A stretch of DNA of 64,000 bases. Origin: Flavobacterium cupriresistens. Lineage in GTDB: Bacteria; Bacteroidota; Bacteroidia; Flavobacteriales; Flavobacteriaceae. The stretch covers positions 1,922,001-1,986,000 of the forward strand of contig NZ_CP087134.1 in the NCBI RefSeq assembly GCF_020911925.1, given 5' to 3'. The notes beneath the pieces are model-generated. The model ran no database searches. It saw only the letters and a list, made by a program, of their open reading frames with translations, and was not told where the DNA came from. Shown piece by piece: positions 17,259 to 25,505 of the stretch; within the stretch, counting starts at the first letter, position 1; every line of letters begins with the position of its first letter. The position numbers were made by a program, and so were the translations under genes.

Positions 17259-18884
17259 TTATCCTAAAAATGGATATTTGTAATCTTCCGGAGTTACAAA
17301 AGTTTCTTTGATTGTTCTAGGAGAAGCCCAACGCAATAAGTTTAATGCAGAACCTGCTTTATCGTTTGTTCCTGATGCTCTTGCTCCACCAAACGGTTGC
17401 ATACCTACAACGGCTCCTGTTGGTTTATCATTAATGTAGAAGTTACCCGCAGCATTTTGCAATTTCGTAGTTGCTACTTCAATAGCATAACGATCCTGGC
17501 TAAATACAGCTCCTGTCAAAGCATACTCAGAAGTAGTATCAACCAATTCTAAAGTCTCTTCCCATTTAGCATCTTCGTAAACGTAAATTGTCATTACCGG
17601 TCCGAATAATTCGGTTTCCATTGTAGTGTATTTTGGGTTGGTCGTTACAATAACTGTTGGCTCAATAAAGTATCCTACAGATTTATCGTAATTTCCTCCA
17701 ACGATGATTTCAGCGTCAGCATCTTTTTTAGCCTGGTCGATATAACTCGCCAATTTATCAAAAGAACCTTCGTGGATAACTGCAGTAATAAAGTTTCCGA
17801 AATCTTCCGGAGAGCCCATTTTCATTGATTTTACATCAGCGATTAACTGCTCTTTTACAGTTGGCCATAAACTTTGAGGGATATAAGCTCTTGAAGCTGC
17901 AGAACATTTTTGTCCTTGAAATTCGAAAGCACCACGAGAAATTCCTGTGCTAACTTGTTTTGCATTAGCGCTTGGGTGTGCAATGATAAAATCTTTACCA
18001 CCTGTTTCACCAACAATTCTTGGATATGTTTTGTAGTGGTGAATGTTTGCTCCAATTTTAGCCCAGATGTCTTTGAATACATGAGTAGAACCTGTAAAGT
18101 GAACTCCTGCAAAATCACGACTTGCTAAAACAGTATCAGTAATCATTAAAGCATCTCCAAAAACTACGTTGATAACGCCATCAGGAACTCCTGCTTCTTT
18201 GAATACTTCAATAATGATTTTTGTAGAGAATACTTGACTGTCACTTGGTTTCCAGATAACAACGTTACCCATCATTGCGGCACTTGCAGGAAGGTTTGCA
18301 GCGATAGCAGTAAAGTTAAAAGGAGTAATTGCGTAAACAAAACCTTCAAGAGGTCTGTACTCTAAACGGTTCCAGGTTGTAGAATCTGATTTTGGTTGAT
18401 CGTTGTAAATTTGTGTCATAAATTCTACGTTGTAACGTAAAAAGTCGATCAATTCACAAGAAGCATCAATTTCTGCCTGGTGTATATTTTTAGACTGACC
18501 AATCATAGTAGCTGCATTAATGCGCGCTCTGTATGGTCCTGCAATAAGTTCAGCTGCTTTTAAGAAAATAGCCGCACGTTGTTCCCATGCCATGTTAGCC
18601 CATGCTGTTCTTGATTCAAGTGCATTAGCAATTGCTTTTTCGATATGTTGCTTTTCAGCTAAGTGATACGTTCCTACGATATGTTTGTGATCGTGAGGAG
18701 CTGATATTGTTTTAGTGTTTCCAGTTTTTATTTCTTCACTTCCAATGTATAACGGAACATCAATTTTTGAGTTCCACATGGTAGTGTAAGCTGCCTGAAC
18801 AGCTGCTTTTTCTGGTGAGTTTGGTGCGTATCCTTTTACCGGCTCGTTTACCGCTTTTGGTACATGAAAGAATCCTTTTAGCAT
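17259..18884 (-). CDS. pruA: L-glutamate gamma-semialdehyde dehydrogenase (1-pyrroline-5-carboxylate dehydrogenase)
   Basis: About 541 residues from MLKGFFHVPKAVNEP (18884), chosen because this matches the family start; the frame extends nine codons further. ALDH superfamily, ALDH4 type: catalytic Cys327 in GQKCSAASRAY, general base Glu293 in VGETGGKDF, NAD-binding FTGSTHVF and the ITPFNF block. It oxidises glutamate-5-semialdehyde to glutamate with NAD+, the second step of proline breakdown, in the cytosol. The partner proline dehydrogenase is not in this window. It has its own terminator and a candidate promoter. Confidence 0.95.
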   Translation of the reverse strand: MLKGFFHVPKAVNEPVKGYAPNSPEKAAVQAAYTTMWNSKIDVPLYIGSEEIKTGNTKTISAPHDHKHIVGTYHLAEKQHIEKAIANALESRTAWANMAWEQRAAIFLKAAELIAGPYRARINAATMIGQSKNIHQAEIDASCELIDFLRYNVEFMTQIYNDQPKSDSTTWNRLEYRPLEGFVYAITPFNFTAIAANLPASAAMMGNVVIWKPSDSQVFSTKIIIEVFKEAGVPDGVINVVFGDALMITDTVLASRDFAGVHFTGSTHVFKDIWAKIGANIHHYKTYPRIVGETGGKDFIIAHPSANAKQVSTGISRGAFEFQGQKCSAASRAYIPQSLWPTVKEQLIADVKSMKMGSPEDFGNFITAVIHEGSFDKLASYIDQAKKDADAEIIVGGNYDKSVGYFIEPTVIVTTNPKYTTMETELFGPVMTIYVYEDAKWEETLELVDTTSEYALTGAVFSQDRYAIEVATTKLQNAAGNFYINDKPTGAVVGMQPFGGARASGTNDKAGSALNLLRWASPRTIKETFVTPEDYKYPFLG

Positions 18885-18958
18885 GTTATTTAAAATTAGA
18901 TAATTAGACAATTTAATGGTTAGAGGATTTGATTTGTTACGAATAATCTAACGCTGCA

Positions 18959-18966
18959 CAAAAGTA
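18959..18966 (-). promoter_or_regulatory. -7 box of the pruA promoter
   Basis: Minus strand reads TACTTTTG, matching TANNTTTG, 75 bases upstream of the chosen pruA start. No clear -33 box found. Confidence 0.45.
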
Positions 18967-19037
18967 CAAAGGATAAATTAATAATTTGATAATTTTATGA
19001 ATAAGATAACTATAAGAAATATAGTTTTAACTCAGAA

Positions 19038-19424
19038 TTAGTTTAAAGCAAAAGGAGCACACATTCTGAAAGTAGGAACAATTACTTTGAATGTTTTGGT
19101 GGTTGTGAAATTAATCATGTTAAAATAACCTTTCATGGCTCCATAAGGAGAGGATAATAAACAACCCGAACTATAGGTGTGATTTTCTCCGGGTTTTAAA
19201 ACAGGTTTTTTTCCAATAACACCTTCTCCGTCAACAAATTCAATGTCATTAAGAGAATCGAAAATTTCCCAGTGGCGAGACGTTAACTGAACAGAATCTT
19301 TACTGTGATTCTCGATTGTAATTACATAACTAAAGGCAAAGTGAATCTTATAGTTCTTGAAGTAGGTACCTTCAAAACTAGTTAAAACCGATATTTTTAT
19401 GCCTCGTGTAATCTGAGAAACCAT
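19038..19424 (-). CDS. apaG: ApaG family protein
   Basis: A 128-residue single-domain protein matching ApaG (DUF525): FAYSYVITIEN-like FAFSYVITIENHS, LTSRHWEIFDS, the glycine-rich VDGEGVIGKKPVLKPGE and YSSGCLLSSPYGAMKGYF, in that order. The fold is an Fn3-like beta sandwich. ApaG has been linked to Co2+ resistance and Mg2+ efflux in Salmonella, but the biochemical role is not settled. It lies downstream of the T9SS plug-like gene on the same strand, 81 bases away. Confidence 0.93.
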   Translation of the reverse strand: MVSQITRGIKISVLTSFEGTYFKNYKIHFAFSYVITIENHSKDSVQLTSRHWEIFDSLNDIEFVDGEGVIGKKPVLKPGENHTYSSGCLLSSPYGAMKGYFNMINFTTTKTFKVIVPTFRMCAPFALN

Positions 19425-19505
19425 AACTAACGTAGTATATATGTGTGCGTTATACGTGCAAACTTACAAAAAAAATCGTTTGTTTGAAATCCTTTAACAA
19501 TGTTT

Positions 19506-20768
19506 TTAATTGGTGATATTGATGGAGTTAGCATTTCCTTTTCCAATTACTCTCTCATAACGATCAGAACTTTGTTTGTAATAGACCAAAATTATGTAAT
19601 CGTTTTCGGTTTGGTAGAAGTTTCCGTCAATTGCATTTTCATAATTAATATTTCCTTTTCTATCTGCAATTTTATACTCAAAATTGGTAAAACCTTGTTT
19701 GATCATGATCGCTTTTTCATATACGCCTTTATCTGTATTGTACTCCATTTTGTATTCGGGAGTCAGACTGTAATTGTTGAACATTCCGGTTACATAAATA
19801 TCTTCCTGATTCGATCTGAAAGTAGGAGCGGAGAGCGAAAAATAAACCCAGGCATAATCAGCTTCAATTTCGTTGTTTGAGCCGTTTATGTTTTTCACGA
19901 CAAAGTTCCCGTTTACATCCTGATACAACGTATAAATCTGATTGGCTCGTGCCTGATTGGTGTACAGATAAGAATTGTAAATATCACCGCTGGAACCCAC
20001 TTTGCCTACGTTATTGTTTGCAGCGCGGATGTCTTTGTTTTCAAAATACAAAAATTCATTTCCAGCCCAGAATTGCGTCTCTTTATCGTATTTGTAAACC
20101 AGTTGGTTTCCGAGGGTATACTGTGGGACGATATTTTTAATAGCAGTGCTAAAATCCCCATTTTGCAATAAAAGTACTTTTACATTTTGTAAAGGAGTCT
20201 GAAAAACAATATCGTTTGACAGTATGGCAAAATCAAGATTCTGTTTGTAATCGATATTGCTGAGGTTTCGGCTTCTCTTTACCTGAGCTGCTACGGTAGA
20301 ATGTTCTTCGTACAAAATAAATTTTCTCGAAAAAACAACTTCTCTGTCTTCGTTGAGAATTTTCAGGATATAATTACCTGAGATTCTCAGCTGATTGGTA
20401 AATTGATTTGGGAAAGGAAGTTTATAATGCGAATAAACCTGTAGGGTATTGAAAGAATTAGCGTAATTCATAATTCTTTGATTATCAAAGCCTGTAATGT
20501 AATCCGTTTTAGGGATATCTGTCGGTTTCCAGTTGTAATCGCAGTGTGTAATGTCAAAATAGTAGTTGGCTTCATTACCAAATAAATCATCAAATTGAAA
20601 TTCAAAGGTAGAACCCAACTCAAATATTGGAACAACATTGGCACCATTTTGAACAAAAGCAACTGTTTTTATATTGTAAGGTGGTGCAACTTCAGTTTGT
20701 ACTTCCTGCGCTGTTGCCGAAGTAAAAATAAAAAACAAAAGAAGGTACTGAAATAAAAATTTTGGCAT
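19506..20768 (-). CDS. Type IX secretion system plug-type protein (DUF5103)
   Basis: A 420-residue exported protein with signal peptide 1-20 (LLLFFIFTSATAQ). The body fits the DUF5103 family: an N-terminal beta domain with YFDITHCDYNW and TGFDNQRIMNYANS, and a C-terminal domain with YVTGMFNNYSLTPEYKMEYN and IYYKQ-like ILVYYKQSSDRYERVIG. One member of this family was found as the Plug that closes the SprA translocon pore in Flavobacterium johnsoniae. Whether this copy is that Plug or a paralogue cannot be told from sequence alone. It should lie in the periplasm or at the inner face of the outer membrane. Confidence 0.85.
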   Translation of the reverse strand: MPKFLFQYLLLFFIFTSATAQEVQTEVAPPYNIKTVAFVQNGANVVPIFELGSTFEFQFDDLFGNEANYYFDITHCDYNWKPTDIPKTDYITGFDNQRIMNYANSFNTLQVYSHYKLPFPNQFTNQLRISGNYILKILNEDREVVFSRKFILYEEHSTVAAQVKRSRNLSNIDYKQNLDFAILSNDIVFQTPLQNVKVLLLQNGDFSTAIKNIVPQYTLGNQLVYKYDKETQFWAGNEFLYFENKDIRAANNNVGKVGSSGDIYNSYLYTNQARANQIYTLYQDVNGNFVVKNINGSNNEIEADYAWVYFSLSAPTFRSNQEDIYVTGMFNNYSLTPEYKMEYNTDKGVYEKAIMIKQGFTNFEYKIADRKGNINYENAIDGNFYQTENDYIILVYYKQSSDRYERVIGKGNANSINITN

Positions 20769-20849
20769 CTTATTAGGTTGTAAGATTGTAAATATAACAA
20801 TTTTATAGAACGAAAAACAGTCTATTTTATTGGTTATAAAAACAATTCG

Positions 20850-23756
20850 CTAAGAATTCAAAATAAATTCCAGATTTGCTTCGAGTTCGTCGCTGATAAA
20901 ACTTTCTTCTAAAAGCGAATCCGATAACAGTTTTTTGTTCTCCTGCAGTTTGATTATTTTTTCTTCTACCGTATTTTTTGAAATAAAGCGAATCACATTT
21001 ACTTTGTTCAATTGTCCAATTCGGTGTGCTCTTCCCACTCCTTGTTTCTCAGCAAAAGGATTCCACCACGGATCTAAGAACAAAACATACGAAGCTTTGG
21101 TAATATTCAGACCAACGCCACCTGCTTTTAGTGAGATAAAAAACAACAAAGGGGTTTCCTTTTCCTGAAAGAGATTTACTTGCTGTTCTCTTTTTTGAGC
21201 AGGAGTTTCACCTGTAATTTCACAGAACGCTATTTTGTTTTCCTTACACCAGCTCGTGTAAAAATTTAAATTGGTAACAAACGAGCTGAAAATTATAGTC
21301 TTTTGTTTTCCTTTTACTAAGTTTTCTAGATAATTAGTAACCGCGATATATTTTCCTGAATCAATTTCCGATTCCTGATCGATCATTTTAGGATGATTGC
21401 TCAGCTGTCTTAATTTCATCAAAGTATTGATAATGCTAATTTTGTCGGGACCCGATCCGTCTGTTTTTAGTAGAAAATTACGCGCTTTTGATTTTTCTTT
21501 TTCATACAGTTTTTCCTGTTCAGGATCCATATTGCAATAATAAATCTGCTCGGATAATTCGGGTAAGTCTTTTAAAACCTGCTCTTTGGTTCTTCTTAAA
21601 ATATACGGCTGAATTAGATTTTTTAATTCAGACAAACTATTTTCGTCCTGTTTTTTCTCAATCGGGATTTTAAAATTTTCTGCGAAAAAAGTATAACTGC
21701 CCAGAATATCCGGATTTATAAATTGCATTTGCGACCATAAATCGTCCAGCGAGTTTTCGATTGGCGTACCACTCAAAGCAATTTTATGCCCCGTATTTAT
21801 TTTATTAATGGCTTTGAAAATCTTAGAATTTTTATTTTTTATGTATTGACTTTCGTCCAAAATCAAATAACGGAAATTGTATTTTTCTAAAATTGAAATA
21901 TCACGATGAATGATGCTGTAACTCGTAAAAATCAAATCAGAGGTTTCTAATCTGCTCGCAACTAATTTTCTGTCGTTACCGGTATATTGCATTTTCGAAA
22001 AATGTGGCGTAAACTTTCCGGCCTCATTGTACCAGTTAAAAACCAAAGAGGAAGGCAAAACAATCAATGCTTTTAAAGGTTCTCTCTCGATAACCGTTTC
22101 ATTTTGAAACAAATCAAAATTGGTGGTTTTGGTTGTAAAGCCTAACTGTTCCTGTACGGCAACGAGAACGGCAAGTGTTTGTAAAGTCTTACCAAGTCCC
22201 ATGTCATCGGCCAGACAAGCCCCTAAATTCGAATTAAAATGACCTAATAGCCATTTTACACCCTCAATTTGATACGGTCTTAAAGTGGCTTTTAATAAGT
22301 CAGAGGGAACATATTCAGCTTTATAGGCCGGAGTTTCGTCATTTTTTATTTCGGGAATCGCGTTTAAAGCAGCAAAATTACTTTTGCGTAAAAGAAGATT
22401 TCCATTTTCTGTTTTGGCTAATTTTGCCAGTGAACTGTATTTGCTGAGCCATTCTAAAGGAATCAGAAAATAGCTGTCGTCAGGCAATAAAAAGAGCCTT
22501 TCTTTGCTTTTTATATTGGGAATAATTTCGCTGAAATTGATTGAAAAAGCTCCAATTGTAATTGTTATTTTGATGTCAAACCAATCTTCTTTTGTCTCTT
22601 TCGAAAACAAAATATCATGCTGTTGCGTAAAGATTTCTTTGCTTTCCAGTCTCAAATTTTGAATTGTAAAACCCAAACTTTCCAACTCGTCTTTGTGATC
22701 AATAACAAATTGGATATTGCTGTAGGGATCAGGAACTTCTGCGTTGGGATTCAATCCAAATAATTCGTTTTTGATTTTTAGTAAGCCAATTTCAAGTAAT
22801 TTGTCTGTGTATGAAATCTCATCAGCACTTCTTTTAAACTGAATTATCTTGGGTTCGTTGGCAATGCTGAAATCAACAAAAGAATGTGTTTTTTTAGTTT
22901 TGCCCGCGTCAAATGAATATCCGTTGTAATCAAAATAAAGGTTGAGGTAATAACAATTTTTAAAGAAATCATAAACAGGCTGAATCGTACAGGAAACAAT
23001 GGTATCACGATGTTCGATTTCAAAACCGGTGGCTTCAATGTCTATTTTTTTGGCGATTTCAGGAATAAAACTTTTAAAATAATCATCCACTAGTTTGGAA
23101 GGTATTTCAATTGCTTTTTTCTTTAAAAAAGGCTGTAGCTTCTTAGTGTTGAGGTCTTTTAATTGCCCTAATTTTTTATCAATAATTAACCAGCCCGGTT
23201 CATCTAAAAGAATACTAACTTCATTGTTCATGGGCAGAAATGTAGTTTGATTTTCTTTTAAAGACAGGGTATAGGTGATTCCGTCCGCATGTTTGTCAAA
23301 TTGAATTTGAGGTTCAAAAGAAAGCACATCGGTAGCCACTCTGGAACGGAAAAAATCTTTTTCGGGTCCTATGTTATGACACAACGGAAACTGTTCCTGT
23401 ACAATCAAATTGTAGAAAAAACCTAAATTTAATTTTAAATGTTGCCGAATTGCAAAGTCAATTTTGGAATCTTTTTGCAAATCAGCAATTGTTTTAGCCG
23501 ATTTGATTTTGGCGCTAAATTTCTTGAAGATAAATTCAGGCTTTAAAGAATCACAGATCGTCAGTATCCTTTTTGTATTGGGATTTAGATTTTCAAAGGC
23601 AATTCCAAAACCCTCAAGGACACCGGTAGTGGCTTTTTTGTCTAAATATTTAATGTCATTGGTGTTCTCAACGATATACGCGGTTGGGATATAGGCATTC
23701 AGATTTTTTTCAAAACTGATGTCAAAACAAAACTGAAATGATTTTGAAAGTTCCAA
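20850..23756 (-). CDS. SNF2-family DEAD-box-like helicase / translocase
   Basis: A 968-residue protein. Residues 1 to about 480 form a long N-terminal region without recognisable SWIM zinc ligands. The SNF2 ATPase core follows: RPYQIEGVKWL, Walker A DDMGLGKT (517-524), motif II LILDESQYIKN, SGTPIENSLDDLWSQ (motif III), then the helicase C lobe with IIFSSF, AGGVGLN and GVGRAHRIGQ (motif VI). Motif II reads DESQ instead of DEAH, a common SNF2 variant. Bacterial members (RapA or HepA-like) move along DNA or remodel DNA-protein complexes, and the precise role is unknown. Single gene. Confidence 0.9.
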   Translation of the reverse strand: MELSKSFQFCFDISFEKNLNAYIPTAYIVENTNDIKYLDKKATTGVLEGFGIAFENLNPNTKRILTICDSLKPEFIFKKFSAKIKSAKTIADLQKDSKIDFAIRQHLKLNLGFFYNLIVQEQFPLCHNIGPEKDFFRSRVATDVLSFEPQIQFDKHADGITYTLSLKENQTTFLPMNNEVSILLDEPGWLIIDKKLGQLKDLNTKKLQPFLKKKAIEIPSKLVDDYFKSFIPEIAKKIDIEATGFEIEHRDTIVSCTIQPVYDFFKNCYYLNLYFDYNGYSFDAGKTKKTHSFVDFSIANEPKIIQFKRSADEISYTDKLLEIGLLKIKNELFGLNPNAEVPDPYSNIQFVIDHKDELESLGFTIQNLRLESKEIFTQQHDILFSKETKEDWFDIKITITIGAFSINFSEIIPNIKSKERLFLLPDDSYFLIPLEWLSKYSSLAKLAKTENGNLLLRKSNFAALNAIPEIKNDETPAYKAEYVPSDLLKATLRPYQIEGVKWLLGHFNSNLGACLADDMGLGKTLQTLAVLVAVQEQLGFTTKTTNFDLFQNETVIEREPLKALIVLPSSLVFNWYNEAGKFTPHFSKMQYTGNDRKLVASRLETSDLIFTSYSIIHRDISILEKYNFRYLILDESQYIKNKNSKIFKAINKINTGHKIALSGTPIENSLDDLWSQMQFINPDILGSYTFFAENFKIPIEKKQDENSLSELKNLIQPYILRRTKEQVLKDLPELSEQIYYCNMDPEQEKLYEKEKSKARNFLLKTDGSGPDKISIINTLMKLRQLSNHPKMIDQESEIDSGKYIAVTNYLENLVKGKQKTIIFSSFVTNLNFYTSWCKENKIAFCEITGETPAQKREQQVNLFQEKETPLLFFISLKAGGVGLNITKASYVLFLDPWWNPFAEKQGVGRAHRIGQLNKVNVIRFISKNTVEEKIIKLQENKKLLSDSLLEESFISDELEANLEFILNS

Positions 23757-23810
23757 GATTGGGAATTTGGTTTGGTTTGATTTGGGAAGCTACGTGAATT
23801 TAAAAAGTAG

Positions 23811-23867
23811 AAAACTATATACTAATTTGAAAATAAAAAGGTTGTTTTCAAATTAGTATATAGTTTT
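23811..23867. terminator. 23-bp perfect hairpin downstream of the methyltransferase gene
   Basis: Arms 23811-23833 and 23845-23867 are perfectly complementary around an 11-base loop. It lies between the methyltransferase stop (23903, minus) and the SNF2 start (23756, minus). It lacks a long T tract, so it could be a terminator, an mRNA-stabilising hairpin or a repeat; the shape is certain, the role is not. Confidence 0.55.
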
Positions 23868-23902
23868 AAAATGAACTTATATCACTTATATGGTTAAAAA
23901 AA
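23868..23902 (+). repeat. Copy 1 of the dispersed AAATGAACTTATATCACTTATATGG-type repeat
   Basis: Shares the core AAAATGAACTTA-ATCACTTATATGG with copies at 32936-32970, 33034-33068 (both reverse orientation) and 33293-33327. It starts directly after the hairpin and ends at the methyltransferase stop codon. Confidence 0.75.
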
Positions 23903-24676
23903 TTAGTTGTCCTGCTTGAAGCAAAGCGGAATAATTTCCCCTTTTGCCAAACAGTATTTTTCCACCAATTCAGGAGCAATTTTATTTGTATAGTCTTCTT
24001 CGATTACGATAAAACCGATACTTCTTAATTTATCAAAATAATCACGACCATAAACACGAACGTGATCGTATTGTCCGAATATTTTAGCACGCTCTTTTTG
24101 ATCGGTAATAGAATCATCGGCAAAAGTAACTGCTCTCGATAAATCCTGAGGAATCTGAAGAATGGCCATTCCGCCTGGTTTTAATACGCGGTATAATTCC
24201 TGCATCGCTTTCGTATCATCCGGAATATGTTCTAAAACGTGATTGCATAAAATCACATCATATTCGTTGTCTTTAAAAGGTAAATTGCAAATATCTGCCT
24301 TTACATCTGCCAAAGGCGAAAGTAAATCAGTTGTAGTATAATCAAGGTTTTTTTGCTTGCGGAATCTCTTATAAAAAGCCTGTTCCGGAGCAAAATGCAA
24401 TACTTTCTTCGGTGCTGTAAAAAAATCAGTCTGATCGTTTAAATACAACCAAAGTAAGCGGTGTCTCTCTAATGAAAGCGTACTCGGCGAAAGCACATTG
24501 TTACGTTGTTTGCCATATCCGTAAGGCAAAAACGACCTGAAACTTCTCCCATCAATCGGATCAGTGTATTTACTTCCCTTCAAGGAAAGCGCTAAAATCG
24601 GACGTGCTACATAACTCAAACGAATTAATAAAGGTCTTGGAATAGTATTTAGGACTAGTTTAAAAAGTTTCTTCAC
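23903..24676 (-). CDS. Class I SAM-dependent methyltransferase
   Basis: About 257 residues from GTG at 24676 (reads MKKLFKLVLNTIPRP); a frame from GTG 24715 is longer but its first codons are made of an intergenic repeat, so I reject it. The Methyltransf_11 core shows VLHFAPEQAF as the motif I region, DLLSPLADVKADICNLPF, then YDVILCNHVLEHIPDD and LYRVLKPGGMAILQIP. Motif I reads HFAPE rather than the usual GxGxG, as seen in a subset of such enzymes. Substrate unknown; the N-terminal hydrophobic and basic stretch may touch the membrane. Neighbours give no pathway clue. Confidence 0.8.
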   Translation of the reverse strand: MKKLFKLVLNTIPRPLLIRLSYVARPILALSLKGSKYTDPIDGRSFRSFLPYGYGKQRNNVLSPSTLSLERHRLLWLYLNDQTDFFTAPKKVLHFAPEQAFYKRFRKQKNLDYTTTDLLSPLADVKADICNLPFKDNEYDVILCNHVLEHIPDDTKAMQELYRVLKPGGMAILQIPQDLSRAVTFADDSITDQKERAKIFGQYDHVRVYGRDYFDKLRSIGFIVIEEDYTNKIAPELVEKYCLAKGEIIPLCFKQDN

Positions 24677-24690
24677 GGTTAAATAAATTT

Positions 24691-24724
24691 GAACACGAAT
24701 TTCACTGATTAACACGGATTAATG
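24691..24724 (-). repeat. Inverted copy of the GTGAAATTCGTG dispersed repeat
   Basis: The plus-strand text GAACACGAATTTCACTGATT (24691-24710) and on to 24724 is the reverse complement, 30 of 33 bases, of 25181-25213 in the tandem array on the other side of the GxxExxY gene. A perfect 12-bp palindrome GTGAAATTTCAC follows at 24730-24741. Confidence 0.8.
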
Positions 24725-24757
24725 TTGTGGTGAAATTTCACGAACCTTTGATATGGG

Positions 24758-25132
24758 TTATAGTATTATTCTTTTGTATTTAAGGCTGTCTTCTCCAAAA
24801 TTAATCAGTAAACCTAATTTATTTTTTGATGCAGCCAGATAATTTAATGTTTGTTTAATTTCGCTTGTTGATAATGCTGTAATTGCTTTTAGTTCTAAAA
24901 TAATTTCGTTGAAAACAACAAAATCTGCAAAATAATAACTTGGCAATACGATGTCTTTATAAGCAATGCTGTATCTCAGTTCTCTATTATATGGAATTTC
25001 ATTTTTCTGAAATTCATATTCCAAAGCATCTCCATAAACTTTTTCACTGTGTCCTTTTCCCAGAATTTTATGGACTTCCATACAAATTCCAATAATTTTA
25101 TAAGACTCTTCACTTAAATATAATTCACTCAT
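24758..25132 (-). CDS. GxxExxY protein (PD-(D/E)XK nuclease-like fold)
   Basis: A 124-residue protein from MSELYLSEES (25132); a start four codons earlier at 25144 lies against a tetranucleotide repeat and is less likely. The family motif GxxExxY is present as GHSEKVY (27-33). Pfam places this family in the PD-(D/E)XK nuclease superfamily, and the expected residues are visible: Asp70 in YYFADFVVF, Glu80 and Lys82 in ILELKAI, then a helix with QTLNYLAAS. Nuclease activity has not been shown for the family, as far as I know. The gene sits between inverted copies of a dispersed repeat, with a 100-bp tandem array directly upstream. Confidence 0.88.
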   Translation of the reverse strand: MSELYLSEESYKIIGICMEVHKILGKGHSEKVYGDALEYEFQKNEIPYNRELRYSIAYKDIVLPSYYFADFVVFNEIILELKAITALSTSEIKQTLNYLAASKNKLGLLINFGEDSLKYKRIIL

Positions 25133-25139
25133 AATCCAT

Positions 25140-25163
25140 TTCATTCATTCATTCATTCATTCA
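25140..25163. repeat. Tetranucleotide repeat TTCA x6 upstream of the GxxExxY gene
   Basis: Six perfect TTCA units (TGAA on the coding strand) end seven bases before the chosen start codon and touch the alternative ATG at 25144. It overlaps the first bases of the 100-bp array. Length change here would alter the leader of the gene. Confidence 0.85.
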
Positions 25164-25505
25164 GTGAAATTTAGACAAAGTATTAATCTGTGTAAATCAG
25201 TGAAATTCGTGTTACGACAATTCTTTTACATCATCATAGAAACAAACCGCCAGTATTCATTCAGTGAAATTTAGACAAAGTATTAATCTGTGTAAATCAG
25301 TGAAATTCGTGTTACGACAATTCTTGTACAGCATCATAGAAACAAACCACTAGTATTCATTCAGTGAAATTTAGACAAAGTATTAATTTGTGTAAATCAG
25401 TGAAATCCGTGTTACCACATTTATTTTACATCATCAACAGAAATAAACCAATTAGTGAAATTTAGACCAACCAGTAATCTGTGTAAATCAGTGAAATTCG
25501 TGTTA
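25161..25505 (+). repeat. Tandem 100-bp repeat array, three and a half units
   Basis: Units at 25161-25260, 25261-25360 (nearly identical), 25361-25452 (more diverged, 92 bp) and a partial unit 25453-25505. Each starts CAGTGAAATTTAGAC and holds AATCAGTGAAATTCGTG 40 bases later. The last partial unit runs into the stop codon of map. The array fills the 358-base gap between the GxxExxY gene and map; no other feature is seen there. Confidence 0.92.

Noticed and set aside
25161..25452. CRISPR array (regular 100-bp units)
   Set aside because: Units are full-length copies without variable spacers and there is no cas gene nearby.
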